From NCBI GenBank assembly GCA_002346535.1, contig DDZZ01000012.1:27904-44274 (forward strand): a stretch of 16,371 nucleotides of DNA, read 5' to 3'. Every line of letters begins with the position of its first letter. The first letter of the stretch is position 1. The translations under genes were made by a program, and so were the position numbers. The notes under the pieces are model-generated. The model was given only the letters and a program-made list of their open reading frames with translations. It was not told the DNA's origin and made no database searches. The DNA comes from Opitutales bacterium UBA2995 (GTDB lineage Bacteria; Verrucomicrobiota; Verrucomicrobiia; Opitutales; UBA2995). Below, piece by piece: positions 1-6,440 of the stretch.

Positions 1-23
1 TTCGAATCCCCTACGGGACGCCA
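1..23 (+). tRNA. tRNA-Glu, 3' end only (cut by window edge)
   Basis: The window opens in a T-loop (TTCGAAT), followed by the 3' side of a T-stem (CCCCT), a 7-nt acceptor strand (ACGGGAC), a discriminator G and an encoded CCA. This closely matches the 3' end of bacterial tRNA-Glu; the E. coli gene ends in the same T-loop, T-stem and GACGCCA with one or two differences in the acceptor. The anticodon lies outside the window, so the Glu identity is by resemblance only. Confidence 0.75.
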
Positions 24-43
24 TTTCATTCTTTTTATTTACG

Positions 44-71
44 AACCAGCCATCGCCGGTTTTTATTTTTT
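44..71 (+). terminator. Probable rho-independent terminator of the tRNA
   Basis: AACCAGC (44-50) and GCCGGTT (55-61) can pair as a 7-bp stem with one A-C mismatch and a CATC loop. The stem runs into a T-rich stretch (60-71, interrupted by one A). It lies about 20 nt after the tRNA CCA and on the same strand, as expected for a tRNA terminator. Confidence 0.5.
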
Positions 72-188
72 CCAATATTAGCTGGTCTGACGTGAAGTCT
101 ATTTCAACCAAGTAGATTTTGGGCCTCAGCTTGGATACGCCGGATGCCCTGAGGAAATTATTCGAAGTCGACATTCGAATCGACTGGC

Positions 189-646
189 TCAACCAATCTC
201 AACCTCTTGGGGCAATTTGTTTGCGAGGGTTGCCCGAGCGGCAACGCGACCCGCAGATTCTTCCATGACGGCAGCGTTGCCGGTTACGCGGTAGCTGGAA
301 TGGGTGATGAAGTCGCCACTTATACAGTGCCCAGCCATCATCAGGCCATCTACATCTTTGGCAAAGAGGAACCGCAACGGGATACCATAGGGCTTGGAAC
401 GAATGCCAATATGATCGGCCGTGGCAACGATGCGCAAATGCCAAGTGACATCAGGCTGTCCACGATCCGCCACAACTCGGTGCGGGCATGGAGGGTTGCC
501 TTGGTCAGATCGTCGGCGTCGAAGGCCTTGGATCCATACTCATGGTTAGCCATGAGCATAAAGAGATCTTTACGAATCGGATAAATTCCAGGTTTCTGAT
601 AGGCGGGATCCAGTCCTCCTTGATCGAGTTCAACCGGCACAGATGC
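189..646 (-). pseudogene. FAD-dependent oxidoreductase (FAD_oxidored type), C-terminal remnant
   Basis: Two minus-strand frames together resemble the C-terminal third of FAD-dependent oxidoreductases that are abundant in Planctomycetes and Verrucomicrobia. The upstream frame (about 640 to 450) carries PIRKDLFMLMANHEYGSK and DLTKATLHAR; the downstream frame (about 473 to 189) carries RIVATADHIGIR, SKPYGIPLRF and LMMAGHCISGDF, then the G-rich end of the FAD fold. The change of frame near 440-465 is a frameshift. Between HIGIR and SKPYGIP the family normally has a stretch of a few dozen residues that is missing here, so there is also an internal deletion. The N-terminal FAD-binding half is absent: the frame stops at 647-649, where a different gene fragment begins. 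It is a dead remnant by every criterion. The substrate of the parent enzyme cannot be told. Confidence 0.75.
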
Positions 647-663
647 TCAATGTATTGAATGAG

Positions 664-818
664 TTAGGTTTGTACAGTCGGTAAGTAATAAGGTACCGAC
701 AAAAACCACTGCGTCGGCTCTCGCATCAGCCGTAGCTTTCGAAAGCTCCACTGACTCGACAAAAGAAGTATCCGTGACCGAAATGAATACAGGCGCCCTG
801 CCCTGACTCCCGATACAA
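664..818 (-). pseudogene. DapA/NAL-family aldolase-lyase, internal fragment, frameshifted
   Basis: Read on the minus strand, one frame gives GRAPVFISVTDTSFVESVEL followed by ADARADAVV; the adjacent frame then gives LSVPYYLPTVQT and a stop. Joined, they match the N-terminal third of the dihydrodipicolinate synthase / N-acetylneuraminate lyase family, where a (V/A)PVF(V)xITDTS strand is followed by GADAVVLxxPYY(F)P. The join lies at an A5 run (701-705); removing one base restores the frame. Both ends are cut: the active-site lysine region and the rest of the barrel are missing. It abuts the FAD oxidoreductase remnant on one side and the cytochrome fragment on the other. Family assignment rests on about 50 residues. 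Confidence 0.6.
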
Positions 819-1220
819 GCATGGCCGAAGAATCCTGTGCCGGTTGCCACAAAAATATCGATCCATTTGGCTTTGTTCTTGAGTCCTATGATCAGATCGG
901 CCGCTGGCGGACGCACTCCCCGCCACTGCGAACTTCCAAAAAGTACAAGGAAGCGCTCGGGCTTCCGGTTGAATCAGCTGGAAAGCTGGCGGACAGAACC
1001 AAGTTGGAGGATATTACAGATCTAAAGAAATACCTGCGAGAAGACATCGCCCCGTTTGCGGAATGTATTTCTGAAAAACTGCTAACCTATGCTACCGGTC
1101 GCTCCATGAATTGCAGTGACCACAAATTGATCCGGGATGTGGTCAAAGATGTGCCAAGGGGGAGGATTCCAAGATCTGGCGATAGCTCTAGTGAATTCAG
1201 AGAGCTTTTGGACACGGTAG
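815..1220 (+). pseudogene. DUF1588/DUF1585 planctomycete-type cytochrome, C-terminal fragment
   Basis: The plus strand encodes a c-type haem motif, CAGCH, in the family context ESCAGCHKNIDPFGFVLE and GRWRT, then SEKLLTYATGR, the DUF1585 signature. These domains form the C-terminus of large DUF1592/DUF1588/DUF1587 proteins (PSCyt-type, secreted haem proteins thought to take part in polymer catabolism) of Planctomycetes and Verrucomicrobia. A one-base insertion in a G5 run (1158-1162) breaks the frame. Reading on in the next frame restores the normal end, GGFQDLAIALVNSESF, with a stop at 1218-1220. The parent proteins are usually several hundred residues or more; only the last ~135 remain. The sequence upstream of about 815 is antisense to the DapA fragment, so the 5' part is lost. 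The end faces larC convergently, 27 bp away. Confidence 0.75.
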
Positions 1221-1247
1221 AGCTTTTTGCCCTTCTATATTTTCGCG

Positions 1248-2483
1248 TTATTTTGCGTCTTTCGTAGTTTCCGGTCTATCAATTTCTTCCTTCAATCGAA
1301 GCACGGATATTTCATTTTCATAGGCCAGTCTTTGAAGGTCGTCGAACTCTGCTTTAACCCGTGTCTTGCCCAAGGGAGTTGTCACACGTTTGGCAGTTAC
1401 GGGTCCGTATTGAGTAACCAAGGACACCGATTCGCGCTGAAGCTCCTTGCGTTCCACGGAATAATATCGAACGCCAATGGTTGTAGTATTCTCCAAAATA
1501 TAGTTGCAGACCGCTTCATGATTTTCTTCGTTTGAAAGAACAGACAGCTTTAGCCCTGATCTTCCTTTTTTCATAGTGACCGAACTCATTGTAAAATCAA
1601 TCGCTCCCGATTCGAGCAATCCGGATTGAAATGACTCGCCCAATAACTCAGGCGAGCAGTCGTCCAAATTAGTTTCGATCACATACAATTGTTTCGTGCT
1701 TTCGTTTGTGGCCGGCGTAACGGCCGATACGCGCACAACATTCGGTCCGATGAAGTCTTTCAGCCCTGGGCCGTAAGCGACCTTGGATGCCTTCAAAGCA
1801 GGTTTTGAAAACTCAGGCTTGAGATACCGCAAAATCGCCGCTCCTGTTGGAGTAGCCCGTTCGCCTTCCTCGTCGCCTTTGAAACTGGGCATTCCTTCCA
1901 ACAAAATTGCTGTGGCAGGCGCGGGTACTGGCAATAACCCGTGTTGAGTTTTGACCATGCCATACCCGGTGCAGATTGGATCAGAATAAGTTTTTTCAAC
2001 CTGAAGCTTATCCAGCAAGACCGCGCATCCCACGATATCGATAATTGAATCCACACCACTGATTTCGTGGAAGTGAATTTTTTCGATGGGGATGTCGTGT
2101 ACACTCGATTCTGCCTCTCCGATCAGTCGGAAAATGCCTTTGGCAATTTCCTTGGCCCCATCGGAAATGTGGCCGTGGTCGATCAAGTGTAGGATGTCAC
2201 TCAGGTGCCGACCATGCGGGTGATTGTGGGAATGACCATGATCGTGGTCGTGGCTATAATCGTGCGAGTGTTTATGCTCGGAAGGATTCAAATCGATCAC
2301 TTTCACATGCTTGCAAACGATCCCGTTTTTTTCGACCTCGTTGACCTCAATCTTGCCATCCGGAAGGTGAAGCTTGCCAGGCAGTTCCTTTAGTTCGTCA
2401 TAGGCATCGGTCAGCCCGCAAAGAGCGCCAAGCAACATGTCGCCGGCCAAGCCGGAGAAAGGTTCAACGTAAAGGATAGTCAT
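1248..2483 (-). CDS. larC: Nickel-pincer cofactor biosynthesis protein LarC (nickel insertase)
   Basis: The 411-residue protein opens with YVEPFSGLAGDMLLGAL, the hallmark of the LarC (DUF111) family, and has the conserved HFHEISGVDSIIDIVG and PVPAPATAILLEG segments. LarC is a CTP-dependent cyclometallase: it inserts Ni into pyridinium-3,5-bisthiocarboxylic acid mononucleotide to give the NPN cofactor. A histidine-rich loop at about residues 70-90 (13 His in 21 residues, HSHDYSHDHDHGHSHNH) is typical and probably gathers nickel. Here the gene is one continuous frame, whereas in Lactiplantibacillus plantarum it is split into larC1/larC2 and joined by frameshifting. The start ATG overlaps the larB stop in an ATGA (2480-2483), so translation is likely coupled. 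It is the last gene of a minus-strand operon with larB and larE. Confidence 0.93.
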   Translation of the reverse strand: MTILYVEPFSGLAGDMLLGALCGLTDAYDELKELPGKLHLPDGKIEVNEVEKNGIVCKHVKVIDLNPSEHKHSHDYSHDHDHGHSHNHPHGRHLSDILHLIDHGHISDGAKEIAKGIFRLIGEAESSVHDIPIEKIHFHEISGVDSIIDIVGCAVLLDKLQVEKTYSDPICTGYGMVKTQHGLLPVPAPATAILLEGMPSFKGDEEGERATPTGAAILRYLKPEFSKPALKASKVAYGPGLKDFIGPNVVRVSAVTPATNESTKQLYVIETNLDDCSPELLGESFQSGLLESGAIDFTMSSVTMKKGRSGLKLSVLSNEENHEAVCNYILENTTTIGVRYYSVERKELQRESVSLVTQYGPVTAKRVTTPLGKTRVKAEFDDLQRLAYENEISVLRLKEEIDRPETTKDAK

Positions 2484-3139
2484 GACTCAGGACGGATCAG
2501 TTGAAGAATGCGGTAAGCCGCCATGGCGGCACCGTAACCATTGTCGATATTGGTCACAGTTATCCCGTTCGCGCAACTGGAAAGCATGGCGTGTAGGGCG
2601 GATTGGCCTCCTTCCGCAACACCGTAACCAATACTGGTCGGTACAGCGATGATTGGTTGCTTCAGCAAACCACCCACCACGCTGGGTAGAGCACCCTCAA
2701 AACCAGCAATTACAATAAGGACCTGGAATTTTTTGATGTCTTCCAATCGATTTAGCAGACGATGGATACCCGCAACCCCCACATCGTTGATACAAACTGC
2801 GGCTTCATTTAGAAGGTTCAAAGTATAAAAAGCTTCGTTGACCGCGTAGAGGTCTGAACTGCCAGCGCTAATAATTCCTACCTGGGCGGTCGATTCATCG
2901 AGCTCGTTTTTATTAAGGAGAAAGGATCCAGAAACTGAATCGAAAAATGCGCCCTGAAATTTCTGCAAAAGGACTTCGCCTTTTTCAGGCTGTATGCGTG
3001 AAGCTAATGCATTCTTACCCTGGCTCTCGTAATCCTGGAGAATGGAGGTCAGGAGCTCAACCGACTTGGCTTGACCATATACCACCTCAGGAAATCCGAG
3101 GCGATTTCCCCGGTCCATATCCAGATTGTATTCATTCAT
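2480..3139 (-). CDS. larB: Nickel-pincer cofactor biosynthesis protein LarB
   Basis: LarB carboxylates C5 of the pyridinium ring of nicotinic acid adenine dinucleotide and hydrolyses the phosphoanhydride, giving the biscarboxylated mononucleotide (P2CMN) used by LarE. The protein has the short N-terminal DxxR..GFPEVV(Y)G segment and a C-terminal PurE-like (AIR carboxylase) domain with SAGSSDLYAVNEA, NDVGVAGIHRLL, AGFEGALPSVVGGL and NIDNGYGAA, all characteristic of LarB. I prefer the ATG at 3139 (219 residues, MNEYNLDMD...). A TTG at 3148 would add three residues but is a poorer start. The ATG choice overlaps the end of larE by 8 bp, and the stop overlaps larC by 4 bp, so larE-larB-larC form a tightly coupled unit. 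No clear Shine-Dalgarno precedes either start. Confidence 0.92.
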   Translation of the reverse strand: MNEYNLDMDRGNRLGFPEVVYGQAKSVELLTSILQDYESQGKNALASRIQPEKGEVLLQKFQGAFFDSVSGSFLLNKNELDESTAQVGIISAGSSDLYAVNEAFYTLNLLNEAAVCINDVGVAGIHRLLNRLEDIKKFQVLIVIAGFEGALPSVVGGLLKQPIIAVPTSIGYGVAEGGQSALHAMLSSCANGITVTNIDNGYGAAMAAYRILQLIRPES

Positions 3140-3944
3140 GGGATACAATCGCGCGATTCATCTTCCCGCTAACCAATCCTTCGGTATCAATTGTGGCTGT
3201 TTCAAAACCTAATTCAAAAAGCGATTTCTGAACTTTAGATTTATAACGTAGAAGCTTCTTTAAATTTGCGGTGGGCACTTCAATGCGGGCTTCGGATCCG
3301 AAATGACGGACACGCACTTCGTCAAAGCCCAGGTTGTTGAGGATAGTCTCAGCACGCTCGATTTGTTGCAGCTTTTCCTTGGTCACTTCCTGGCCGTAGG
3401 GTATCCGCGAACTCAAACAAGGGCTGGCCGGCTTATCCCAAGCCGGGAGATTAAAATGTTTGGCTAACAAGCGTATATCAGCCTTGCCAATGCCGCAATC
3501 GGACAGCGGTGAGTATATACCGTGGTTACTAGCTGCCTGAATACCTGGACGGTAATCACCATGGTCGTCCTTGTTCGTACCGTTTAATAGGTAATAGCCG
3601 GGATATTCGTGATGAATGATCTCCATCTGCCGGTAAAGGGTATCTTTACAAAAGAAACAGCGGTTATTGGGATTGCTGACGTAGTTTGGATTTTCGAGTT
3701 CCCCAGTTTGTATCACCTTTAAAGGTATCTTGAATTGTTGGCAGAATGCTTTGGCCAGATCCAGATCCCGGCGCTTCAAGCTGGGAGAATCTGCGGTTAC
3801 CCCAATGCCCTTTTCACCGAGAAAGCGATGGGAAAGAAACAATACAAGTGCCGAGTCCACACCTCCGGAAAAGGCGGTAAGGCTCCCCCCCACTGGGTTG
3901 AACCAGCCCTCAAGCCTGCCCAGCAGCTCCTCGATCTTAGCCAT
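3132..3944 (-). CDS. larE: Nickel-pincer cofactor biosynthesis sulfurtransferase LarE
   Basis: LarE activates P2CMN by adenylylation and replaces two carboxylate oxygens by sulfur in two rounds, giving the dithio form that LarC metallates. The 270-residue length is normal. The PP-loop pyrophosphatase motif SGGVDS is at residues 26-31, and KPASPCLSSRIPYG around residue 176 contains the conserved cysteine. Two further cysteines form CFFC at 96-99. As I recall the literature, enzymes with Cys176 alone (L. plantarum) sacrifice its sulfur, giving dehydroalanine, whereas those with three cysteines (e.g. Thermotoga) hold a [4Fe-4S] cluster and may turn over catalytically. This protein has the three-cysteine pattern. 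It lies 9 bp downstream of the small membrane-protein gene and overlaps larB. Confidence 0.93.
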   Translation of the reverse strand: MAKIEELLGRLEGWFNPVGGSLTAFSGGVDSALVLFLSHRFLGEKGIGVTADSPSLKRRDLDLAKAFCQQFKIPLKVIQTGELENPNYVSNPNNRCFFCKDTLYRQMEIIHHEYPGYYLLNGTNKDDHGDYRPGIQAASNHGIYSPLSDCGIGKADIRLLAKHFNLPAWDKPASPCLSSRIPYGQEVTKEKLQQIERAETILNNLGFDEVRVRHFGSEARIEVPTANLKKLLRYKSKVQKSLFELGFETATIDTEGLVSGKMNRAIVSHE

Positions 3945-3953
3945 ACAAGATTG

Positions 3954-4142
3954 TTACTGACGTGCACGCCTCCAGAGGAAGCCGCCACCCAAAACCAACC
4001 CTATCACAATGATGGTTGCCCAGGTAACTGGAAAGGCGTTTTCGTCATGCGGGTGAAGGTGAACCATTCCAGAGGAATGCCCCAACAAGTTCAAAAAACT
4101 GAGAGCGGTGGCGAAGAAACCGAAACAAATAGCTTTTTTCAT
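3954..4142 (-). CDS. Small histidine-containing membrane protein at the head of the lar operon
   Basis: A 62-residue ORF has a lysine-led hydrophobic N-terminus (KK, then about 15 apolar residues; signal or membrane anchor) and a short polar segment with four histidines (HSSGMVHLHPHDEN). A second hydrophobic helix follows (WATIIVIGLVLGGGF), ending in a positive tail (WRRARQ). The charges predict both ends in the cytoplasm and the His segment outside. Its stop is 9 bp before the larE ATG on the same strand, so it is very likely cotranscribed. I do not recognise the family. The layout of two helices around a metal-liganding outer loop resembles the small CbiN/NikN subunits of ECF-type Ni/Co transporters, but it is shorter and I see no sequence match. 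A C-terminal anchor/sorting-type tail is the other reading. A role in nickel handling is inferred only from position and histidines. Confidence 0.7.
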   Translation of the reverse strand: MKKAICFGFFATALSFLNLLGHSSGMVHLHPHDENAFPVTWATIIVIGLVLGGGFLWRRARQ

Positions 4143-4159
4143 AATAGAGTGATGAAGTT

Positions 4160-4183
4160 AGTTTGCCGAATGTAGAGCAAACT
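4160..4183. promoter_or_regulatory. Perfect 7-bp inverted repeat, possible operator of the lar operon
   Basis: AGTTTGC (4160-4166) and GCAAACT (4177-4183) are perfect inverted copies with a 10-bp spacer. Centre-to-centre spacing is 17 bp, so both arms could face a dimeric regulator at a distance of under two helical turns. The repeat sits 18-41 bp before the start codon of the small membrane-protein gene, in the shared region with the divergent sulfatase gene. There is no T-tract, so it is not a terminator. No regulator gene is in the window, and the site resembles no operator I can name. Confidence 0.4.
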
Positions 4184-4215
4184 TTCAGCCAAATGGCTAT
4201 GTGGATGATCTTATC

Positions 4216-4221
4216 TATAAT
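4216..4221 (+). promoter_or_regulatory. Candidate -10 box for the sulfatase gene
   Basis: TATAAT on the plus strand is an exact sigma-70 -10 hexamer, 99 bp before the chosen sulfatase ATG. No good -35 is found at 16-18 bp spacing (ATGGCT at 4193 is a poor match), so this is only a candidate. Confidence 0.3.
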
Positions 4222-4319
4222 AAATGTCTCCACACTTTCTTTGGCAACATCTGATTGAGAAGGATTGCTTGCCAAATTCTTTTCCTATTTTCTCGGAGTC
4301 TTTCCTCAAATCGATAGCT

Positions 4320-5756
4320 ATGAATACTGTTACCCGAATTTTACTGGCTGCGGCTCTTGCATTGAATCTGTTCCTGCCGATACAGGCTCAGAACAGGCCA
4401 AACATCATTTTTTTCATAACCGATGACATTTCTGCGGATGATCTTGGGCCCTACGGAAGCCCTGTAGCAAAAACCCCCCATCTGGACAGAATAGCCGCAG
4501 AAGGCTTGGTGTTCGACAACGCTTACCTGACTACCAGTAGCTGCAGTCCCAGTCGCTGCAGCATCATCACAGGCCGTTATCCGCATAACACAGGTGCGCC
4601 TGAATTGCACATTCCCCTGCCAAAGGGCCAGGTTACCTTTGTTCAAAAACTGACGAATGCGGGCTATTACACGATTATTTCGGGCAAAAACCATATGAAC
4701 GATCCCGGCAAGCTGGGTTTTGCGAAAGAAGGTGAGGGAAGCAGGCCATCCGGCAGCAAAGACTGGGTACAGCTTCTGAAAAACAGACCTATGGATAAAC
4801 CCTTTTTTGCCTGGTTTGCCTCCAACGATGCCCACCGGGACTGGCAGATGGACGAACACTCCCCCAAGTATGATCCAGACGACATGGTGGTACCGCCGTT
4901 CATGTATGACGGTCCGCGTACCCGTCAGGATCTGGCAGAGTATTTTAGCGAAGTAAGCCGAACAGATTACTACTCAGGACAGCTCGTCGCAGAATTGAAG
5001 CGTCAAGGAGTGGCGGAAAACACCTATTTCGTTTATTGTGCGGACAACGGCAGGCCTTTTCCGCGCAGTAAATCCCGACTGTATGACAGCGGGATCAAAA
5101 CACCCCTGATTATTTGGAATCCTGGAGCGGTTAAACCTGGTAGAACGAAATCCCTCGTCAACGTAATTGACTTCGCCCCGACCTTCCTCGAATTGGCAGG
5201 TATCGATAAAGGGCCCACCTTCCAGGGAGTAAGCCTTGTTCCCATTCTGGGAAATCCAAAAACAAAAGTACGTGACTACAGTTTTTCAGAACACAATTGG
5301 CACGTTTATGCCGCGCACGAGCGCATGGTTCGCCATGGAGATTGGATGTATATCCGGAACAACTTTAACCATAAACAAAATTTGTGTGCGGAAAGTGACG
5401 ATTGGCACTTCCCGGCTGCGATGGAATTGTGGGACATGTACCGAGCGGGCAAAACATTTGCCTGGCAGGAAGACATTCCACAATTACCCAGACCCAAAGT
5501 TGAGCTCTATCATGTGGAGGCAGATCCTCACCAGTTGAACAACCTGGCTGGTAAGACTGAGTATAAAGCCGTCGAACGGAAGCTAGCTGGGGTTCTTAAA
5601 CAATGGGTGGAAGAAACGGGAGACAATATTCCAGAAAACCCGACCCCGGACCGCAAGAAAGGCCCAAGGCCTTCCAAGGACATTCGGGGAGAATTGCCGG
5701 GCGAGGCAACCGGAGCCGCCAAAATCAATAATCCAGGACCTGTCCTGGAAGGTTAG
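4320..5756 (+). CDS. Secreted sulfatase, S1 family, N-sulfoglucosamine sulfohydrolase-like
   Basis: A 478-residue alkaline-phosphatase-fold sulfatase that hydrolyses sulfate esters (or sulfamates) of polysaccharides. The ATG at 4320 is chosen because it begins a clean signal peptide (MNTVTRILLAAALALNLFLP, cleavage near residue 24, IQAQ). An open extension to 4224 would add 32 residues that do not fit. After cleavage comes RPNIIFFITDD (metal ligands D35, D36), then SCSPSR, with Cys75 the formylglycine residue of the C-x-P-x-R maturation motif. SGKNH (K123, H125), ADNG (D242, N243) and SGIKTPLI (K260) supply the other conserved active-site residues. Overall layout is closest to heparan N-sulfatase-like (SGSH) members; the true substrate is unknown. 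It needs a formylglycine-generating enzyme or anSME encoded elsewhere. It is divergent from the lar operon. Confidence 0.9.
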   Translation: MNTVTRILLAAALALNLFLPIQAQNRPNIIFFITDDISADDLGPYGSPVAKTPHLDRIAAEGLVFDNAYLTTSSCSPSRCSIITGRYPHNTGAPELHIPLPKGQVTFVQKLTNAGYYTIISGKNHMNDPGKLGFAKEGEGSRPSGSKDWVQLLKNRPMDKPFFAWFASNDAHRDWQMDEHSPKYDPDDMVVPPFMYDGPRTRQDLAEYFSEVSRTDYYSGQLVAELKRQGVAENTYFVYCADNGRPFPRSKSRLYDSGIKTPLIIWNPGAVKPGRTKSLVNVIDFAPTFLELAGIDKGPTFQGVSLVPILGNPKTKVRDYSFSEHNWHVYAAHERMVRHGDWMYIRNNFNHKQNLCAESDDWHFPAAMELWDMYRAGKTFAWQEDIPQLPRPKVELYHVEADPHQLNNLAGKTEYKAVERKLAGVLKQWVEETGDNIPENPTPDRKKGPRPSKDIRGELPGEATGAAKINNPGPVLEG

Positions 5757-5768
5757 CCTAAAGGTCTT

Positions 5769-5827
5769 TTGTAGGAGCCTCGGTAAAACGATTTATTGTC
5801 TTAAGCCGAGGCCAAACAATTCTACAA
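5769..5827. repeat. REP-like palindromic element after the sulfatase gene
   Basis: Outer arms TTGTAG (5769-5774) and CTACAA (5822-5827) and inner arms GCCTCGG (5777-5783) and CCGAGGC (5806-5812) give a nested imperfect palindrome with a 22-nt centre. It lies between two convergent genes (sulfatase ending at 5756, the minus-strand remnant ending at 5829), a favoured place for REP-type elements. No T-tract follows on either strand, so it is not a classical terminator. Its head, TGTAGGAGC, is shared with the element at 7017. Confidence 0.5.
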
Positions 5828-5828
5828 C

Positions 5829-6280
5829 TTAGGGATTTTGGGCGAGGACTTCGATTTTCCCAATCTCAACAAGCGATTTGTCGGTTGATCGTTTTGAGAT
5901 GAGCCCCTTCATATTTTGACCAAAATAATGTCCAGCGAACGTATGCAACTCCTCAACCGCTTGATCAAAAGGCTGCCCTAACGAACGTACACTTTATAGC
6001 GCGTACGACAAAGCAGCTTTTTCTTTACTTCCCGGAGCGCAGGGAGATCAAAAACGTTGACAACAAAAAAGTAGCGTTTTTCGCGAATGAGTTCCTTTAA
6101 AATGCTGGCTTTATAAGAATCAATTTCCCAGCTGAACACTTCTTGCATTCCTAAAAGACTGGATACAAAATAACGCTCTTTGAATCGCCACCGGTTGTGC
6201 GGTAATGCTATAAGAAAATCCGGAGTGGATTGGTAAATCAGATGAGTAGGGTAGCGAGGGCTGTAAATAAAGTCGTCCAG
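5829..6280 (-). pseudogene. Truncated, frameshifted gene of unknown function
   Basis: The minus strand reads as protein-like sequence from 6280: LDDFIYSPRYPTHLIYQSTP, DFLIALPHNRWRFKERYF, FSWEIDSYKASILKELIREK, VVNVFDLPALREVKKKLLCR, RTRYKVYVR, then a stop at 5978-5980. In the next frame it continues smoothly as RSLGQPFDQAVEELHTFAGH, YFGQNMKGLISKRSTDKSL and ends at 5829-5831. A single-base frameshift near 5980-5987 therefore splits a C-terminal region of about 150 residues. The 5' end stops abruptly at 6281-6283 (in-frame TAG), exactly where an IS3 orfA fragment on the other strand begins. This suggests the gene was cut by an insertion or a deletion next to one. I do not recognise the family. 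Confidence 0.55.
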
Positions 6281-6282
6281 CT

Positions 6283-6417
6283 ATGGATAAAGAGGATTTG
6301 GAAACTCATGAAAGGCAGAAGATCCGAATTCTTCGGGAGGCCGAGCGGACGGACAAGACCATTATCGATGCGTGCGGAGCGCCCACGGCAAAACTGATAC
6401 ATCGAAAGCTTCCATGA
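6283..6417 (+). mobile_element. IS3-family orfA fragment (relic)
   Basis: A 44-codon frame from an ATG at 6283 contains ERQKIRILREAERTDKTIID, the N-terminal helix-turn-helix start of IS3-type transposase OrfA (family form: (T/E)EQKIRIL(Q/R)EAE...). It aligns with the relic at 15792 (EQKIRILQEAERADKTIVD), with clear DNA similarity as well. After IIDACG the similarity stops and the frame ends at 6415-6417. No orfB and no terminal repeats are seen nearby. It abuts the truncated minus-strand gene at 6280. Confidence 0.65.
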
Positions 6418-6440
6418 CGGCTTTGAAGACTAAAACTATT

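Noticed and set aside
1..174. Minus-strand open frame from an ATG at 174 running off the window edge (58+ codons)
   Set aside because: It runs antisense through the tRNA and its terminator; the MASRRGFE end is the well-known artefact of translating the reverse of a tRNA 3' end.
2205..2290. Repetitive ATG/GTG-rich stretch that looks like a short tandem repeat
   Set aside because: It is the coding sequence of the LarC histidine-rich loop (runs of His and Asp codons), not an independent repeat.
3735..4175. 146-codon plus-strand frame opposite larE and the small membrane protein
   Set aside because: Antisense shadow of larE and the small gene, both of which have clear family or topology features.
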